The notes below the pieces were generated by a model that did no database searches, was not told the DNA's origin, and saw nothing but the letters and a program-made list of their open reading frames with translations. Of a DNA stretch of 19,491 nucleotides, positions 16,869 to 19,491 are shown piece by piece. The DNA lies in assembly GCA_014239355.1 (NCBI GenBank), contig JAAZYZ010000072.1, forward strand, positions 1 through 19,491. The letters run 5' to 3'. Both the position numbers and the translations under genes were made by a program. How positions within the stretch are numbered: the stretch's first letter is position 1; each line of letters begins with the position of its first letter. The stretch is from Fidelibacterota bacterium (GTDB lineage Bacteria > Marinisomatota > Marinisomatia > SCGC-AAA003-L08 > TMED6).

Positions 16869-18167
16869 ATGCAAAAAATAAACATCCCTCAAGAAGGTCA
16901 AAAAATTACAATTTCAAATGGTGCTCTTAATGTTCCTTCAAATCCAATTATTCCATTTATAGAAGGTGATGGAATAGGTGCTGATATATGGGCAGCGTCA
17001 GTTCGTGTTTTTGATGAAGCAATTAAAAAGGCATATAATGGTGAAAGAAAAATAGAGTGGATGGAAATTTTTGCGGGTGAAAAAGCTAATGAAGTTTATA
17101 ATAAAAATATATGGCTTCCTCAAGAAACATTAGATACTATAAATGAATATTTAATAGCAATTAAAGGTCCATTGACAACACCAGTCGGTGGTGGAATTCG
17201 ATCAATTAATGTTGCGCTTAGACAAAAGCTTGATTTGTATGTATGTCTAAGACCTGTAACATGGTTTAATAATGTTCCATCTCCAGTTAAAAGTCCTGAA
17301 CTTATTGATATGGTTATTTTTAGAGAGAATACAGAAGATATTTATGCTGGTATAGAATTTTTATCTAAAAGTGAAGATTTGAATAAATTTTTAGATTTTA
17401 TGAAAAAAACATTTCCTGATCAATATAATAAAATTAGATTTCCTGAAACATGTGGGTTAGGTATTAAACCTATATCAGAGCAAGGAACTCATCGTTTAGT
17501 TGATGCAGCAATACAATACGCTATTGATAATAATAGGCAAAGTGTTACTTTAGTTCATAAAGGCAATATTATGAAATTTACTGAGGGTGGATTTAAAGAT
17601 TGGGGGTATGAGCTAGCGGAAGAAAAGTTTTCAGAATCTGTATTTACTTGGGCTCAATATGACAAAATAAAGGAAGAACATGGTGTGAATAAGGCAAATG
17701 AAATGCAAAAGCAAGCTGAAGATCAAGGGAAAATAATTATTAAGGATGTTATAGCAGATGCATTTTTACAACAGATTTTAACTAGACCAAATGAATATGA
17801 CGTTATAGCCACAATGAATCTAAATGGTGATTATATTTCGGATGCTTTAGCTGCTCAAGTTGGAGGTATTGGAATAGCTCCAGGAGCAAACATTAACTAT
17901 CAGTCAGGAAAAGCAATTTTCGAAGCTACGCACGGTACAGCACCAAAATATGCAGGATTAGATAAAGTAAATCCAAGTTCGGTTATCTTATCTGGTGAAA
18001 TGATGCTTAGGTATATGGGTTGGAATGAAGCTGCAGATTTAATTTTAAATTCAATGGATAAGACATTTTCAAATGCTACTGTAACTTACGATTTTGCCAG
18101 ACAGATGAATAATGCTACTGAATTAAAATGTTCAGAATTTAGTGATGCTTTAATAAATAATATGTAA
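16869..18167 (+). CDS. icd: NADP-dependent isocitrate dehydrogenase
   Basis: The protein has 432 residues, close to E. coli Icd (416). It oxidises isocitrate to 2-oxoglutarate and CO2 in the TCA cycle. Motifs: [33 protein letters not shown] (with S112 at the place of the phosphorylatable active-site Ser), [32 protein letters not shown], and [18 protein letters not shown]360-Y361 in the last motif are the residues that favour NADP over NAD in the E. coli enzyme. No kinase/phosphatase gene (aceK) is in the window. It stops two bases before obgE. Confidence 0.94.
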   Translation: MQKINIPQEGQKITISNGALNVPSNPIIPFIEGDGIGADIWAASVRVFDEAIKKAYNGERKIEWMEIFAGEKANEVYNKNIWLPQETLDTINEYLIAIKGPLTTPVGGGIRSINVALRQKLDLYVCLRPVTWFNNVPSPVKSPELIDMVIFRENTEDIYAGIEFLSKSEDLNKFLDFMKKTFPDQYNKIRFPETCGLGIKPISEQGTHRLVDAAIQYAIDNNRQSVTLVHKGNIMKFTEGGFKDWGYELAEEKFSESVFTWAQYDKIKEEHGVNKANEMQKQAEDQGKIIIKDVIADAFLQQILTRPNEYDVIATMNLNGDYISDALAAQVGGIGIAPGANINYQSGKAIFEATHGTAPKYAGLDKVNPSSVILSGEMMLRYMGWNEAADLILNSMDKTFSNATVTYDFARQMNNATELKCSEFSDALINNM

Positions 18168-18169
18168 TT

Positions 18170-19147
18170 ATGCGATTTATAGACGAAACAATAATTCATG
18201 TTAAAGCAGGTGATGGGGGGCATGGGTGTATCGCTTTTTTAAGAGAGAAATTCAGACCTAATGGAGGCCCTTGTGGTGGAGATGGGGGCAAAGGTGGCGA
18301 TGTGGTCTTAACCTCTGATAAACAGCTTGCTACGCTTCAAGATTTACCTAATAATCATCATTATAAATCTCAGAGAGGTGAACACGGAAAAGGTAAAAAC
18401 TGTCATGGAAAAAATGGTGATGATTTAGTAATTAAAGTGCCTGTTGGTACTATTGTTAAAAATTCTAACACAGAATATGTAATTCATGATTTTAAAGAAA
18501 ATAATGAAAGTTTTATAATTGCAAAAGGGGGTAATGGTGGTTTTGGCAACGCTAGATTTAAAACTAGAAACAATGTTGCCCCTAAGATTGCAAATGATGG
18601 AGCTTTAGGTGAAGACTTATCCCTATCACTTGAATTGAAAGTTCTTGCAGATGTAGGTTTGGTAGGTTTTCCTAATGCAGGAAAATCTACACTAATTTCT
18701 AAAGTTTCTAATTCAAAACCCAAAATATCAGATTATCCTTTTACAACTTTATCTCCAAATCTTGGTATAGTAAAATATGGGAGCTATAAATCTTTTGTTA
18801 TGGCTGATATTCCCGGTTTGGTAGAAGGAGCTTCTAAGGGTAAAGGTTTAGGGAGTCAATTTTTAAGACATATTGAACGAACGAAAGTTTTAGTTTTTAT
18901 AATTGATGCAAATTCAGATACAATTGATAGTGATTATAACGCTTTAAAAAAAGAATTAACAAATCATAAATCTGACCTTGCTAAACTTCCTAAAATACTA
19001 CTTTTATCTAAAATTGACACATTAGATGATAGTATGTTATCTAAAAAAATATTACCAGGTGAATTAAAAATAATAAAAATTTCATCAATTTCTGGAAAAA
19101 ATCTTGAAAATGCTATCAAAAGTATTGCATATTTAGTTGAGTCTTAG
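18170..19147 (+). CDS. obgE: GTPase Obg (ribosome assembly)
   Basis: The protein has 325 residues. The N-terminal Obg domain (about 1-155) is rich in Gly loops (GGHGCIAFLREK, GGPCGGDGGKGGDV). The G domain carries GFPNAGKST (166-174), the switch motif DIPGLVEGASKGKGLG (from D213), a G4 motif SKID (280-283) in place of NKxD, and a G5-like SSISG. It ends after the G domain, without the OCT domain found in some Obg proteins. Obg binds the 50S subunit and is linked to ribosome assembly and stress signalling. It is the last gene of the unbroken run and has no Shine-Dalgarno site. Confidence 0.93.
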   Translation: MRFIDETIIHVKAGDGGHGCIAFLREKFRPNGGPCGGDGGKGGDVVLTSDKQLATLQDLPNNHHYKSQRGEHGKGKNCHGKNGDDLVIKVPVGTIVKNSNTEYVIHDFKENNESFIIAKGGNGGFGNARFKTRNNVAPKIANDGALGEDLSLSLELKVLADVGLVGFPNAGKSTLISKVSNSKPKISDYPFTTLSPNLGIVKYGSYKSFVMADIPGLVEGASKGKGLGSQFLRHIERTKVLVFIIDANSDTIDSDYNALKKELTNHKSDLAKLPKILLLSKIDTLDDSMLSKKILPGELKIIKISSISGKNLENAIKSIAYLVES

Positions 19148-19185
19148 AAGTATTATTGAATAAATAGATAGGTAGGTTTTATGAC

Positions 19186-19215
19186 GATTAATATTTTTGT
19201 GTGCAAAAATTAATC
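19186..19215 (+). other. Bulged hairpin downstream of obgE
   Basis: Arms 19186-19199 and 19204-19215 pair as GATTAA/TTAATC plus TTTTTG/CAAAAA with a TA bulge and a TGTG loop, 12 base pairs in all. It is A+T-rich and followed by AAAAATTAC rather than a T run, so it is not a standard intrinsic terminator; it could still mark an mRNA 3' end. Confidence 0.4.
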
Positions 19216-19236
19216 AAAAATTACTCTATCTCTCCT

Positions 19237-19256
19237 CTAATACAAGGCTAATACAA
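19237..19256. repeat. Direct repeat CTAATACAA, 11-base period
   Basis: CTAATACAA occurs at 19237-19245 and 19248-19256, separated by two Gs. The period of 11 bases puts both copies on the same face of the helix, as in a tandem protein-binding site. No regulator is known. Confidence 0.4.
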
Positions 19257-19269
19257 AAGTTTTAAATAA

Positions 19270-19407
19270 ATGCAAAGATTTTTATGTTTTTCATCATTTT
19301 TTGTGATGGAACGCATAATTATTTTTTATGCTTTTTATTATATTATTATGATTTTTATTATATATCGTTATGTTTTAGATATAAAAAATTCAATTAAATT
19401 TAGATAA
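19270..19407 (+). CDS. Possible small membrane peptide (45 residues), doubtful
   Basis: An ATG at 19270 opens a 45-codon frame ending in TAA at 19405-19407. The product would have one hydrophobic segment (about residues 15-34, rich in Ile, Phe and Tyr) and a basic tail (IKNSIKFR), a plausible small membrane protein with the tail in the cytosol. Against it: there is no Shine-Dalgarno site, and A/T-rich DNA naturally yields Phe, Ile and Tyr codons, so a hydrophobic frame of this size may be chance. It also overlaps the repeats before the next gene. Confidence 0.18.
   Translation: MQRFLCFSSFFVMERIIIFYAFYYIIMIFIIYRYVLDIKNSIKFR
19332..19363. repeat. Direct repeat of a 12-base A/T sequence, 20-base period
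   Basis: The sequence TTTTTATTATAT occurs at 19332-19343 and again at 19352-19363. It is A/T-only, so chance is a fair explanation; it may reflect a bent or easily melted promoter region. Confidence 0.35.
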
Positions 19408-19424
19408 AAAAGAATTCAATTTAA
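19374..19424. repeat. Imperfect tandem repeat of 25-26 bases next to the ribosome binding site
   Basis: Copy 1 (about 19374-19398) and copy 2 (about 19399-19424) each read TTTAGAT, an A-run, AATTCAATT, then A/T bases. The second copy ends against the ribosome binding site, so the repeat would lie in the promoter or mRNA leader of the gene at 19436. Confidence 0.5.
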
Positions 19425-19430
19425 GGAGAG
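19424..19430 (+). promoter_or_regulatory. Strong ribosome binding site of the last gene
   Basis: AGGAGAG, preceded by TTAA, lies 5 bases before the ATG at 19436. It is the best Shine-Dalgarno match in the window, suggesting a highly translated product. Confidence 0.75.
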
Positions 19431-19435
19431 TAAAA

Positions 19436-19491
19436 ATGAGATTCGCAAAATCAATCATCTTTAGTTTAACTATACTTTTTTCATTCTTATA
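19436..19491 (+). CDS. Start of an exported-protein gene, cut by right edge
   Basis: Eighteen codons are visible: a short basic start (MRFAK) followed by a hydrophobic stretch (SIIFSLTILFSFL), the beginning of a signal peptide. The strong ribosome binding site and a separate 288-base upstream region indicate an independently expressed, probably abundant envelope or secreted protein. The family cannot be named from this fragment. Confidence 0.7.
   Translation, partial: MRFAKSIIFSLTILFSFL

Larger units (their letters stand above)
19148..19435 (+). other. Repeat-rich intergenic leader, the only long non-coding gap
   Basis: These 288 bases separate obgE from the next gene; no other gap exceeds 29 bases. 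The region contains a bulged hairpin (19186-19215), a pyrimidine-rich stretch (19223-19240), three sets of short direct repeats, and a possible small ORF. No known riboswitch or classical intrinsic terminator was recognised. It probably holds the end of the long transcript and the promoter of the gene at 19436, but no convincing promoter could be placed. Confidence 0.7.

Noticed and set aside
19186..19215. Hairpin after obgE as a classical terminator
   Set aside because: The stem is A/T-rich with a bulge and no T run follows on either strand.
19301..19385. Sigma-70 or Bacteroidota-type promoter in the intergenic region (TTGTGA, TATAAA, TATGTTTT)
   Set aside because: None of these elements has a correctly spaced partner; A/T-rich sequence offers many partial matches.
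1..19491. CRISPR array, insertion sequence, tRNA or rRNA
   Set aside because: No regularly spaced repeats, transposase motifs, tRNA cloverleaf sequence or conserved rRNA sequence was seen on either strand.

Overview
The window is about 19.5 kb of very A+T-rich bacterial DNA in which every recognisable gene lies on the + strand. The first gene is cut by the left edge and the last by the right edge. The mix of genes points to the Bacteroidota/FCB superphylum. A PorV-like outer-membrane barrel lies beside a secreted protein with a type IX secretion (T9SS) type A C-terminal sorting domain. There is also a protease/propeller/barrel chimera, a BamD-type lipoprotein, and few Shine-Dalgarno sites. 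The strong A+T bias, the D-x-GE-type acidic repeats and the Cys-rich inserts in exported proteins suggest a marine lineage such as Candidatus Marinimicrobia (SAR406). That assignment is inference, not proof.

Layout. Positions 1-8267 form an envelope and secretion block: PorV-like protein (partial), a large M6-peptidase-like secreted protein whose zinc site is destroyed, a MA-type metalloprotease fused to a TolB-like propeller and an outer-membrane barrel, a small DUF5683-like membrane protein, and a BamD-like lipoprotein. Several of these genes overlap by one base (TAATG, TGATG). Positions 8264-9841 hold nadD and a Na+/Ca2+ exchanger family transporter. Positions 9863-11388 hold ftsE-ftsX (cell division). 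Positions 11399-12975 hold grpE-dnaJ, without dnaK or hrcA between them. Positions 12995-14659 encode an unrecognised single-pass membrane protein with a large exported part. Positions 14689-18167 are housekeeping: rsmD, coaD, pta, an FmdB-type zinc ribbon, and NADP-type icd. Positions 18170-19147 are obgE.

No gap between genes exceeds 29 bases from position 1 to 19147, so the whole run could be one or a few long transcripts. The only real intergenic region is 19148-19435. It holds a bulged hairpin, three sets of short direct repeats, a possible 45-residue membrane peptide, and the strongest ribosome binding site of the window, placed before a new exported-protein gene that runs off the right edge.

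The points most worth a second look are the pseudo-M6 protein beside a PorV-like partner and an intact barrel-anchored metalloprotease; DnaJ with only one of its two zinc centres; the unknown 554-residue membrane protein; and the repeat-rich leader at the right end. No CRISPR array, insertion sequence, tRNA or rRNA was seen.
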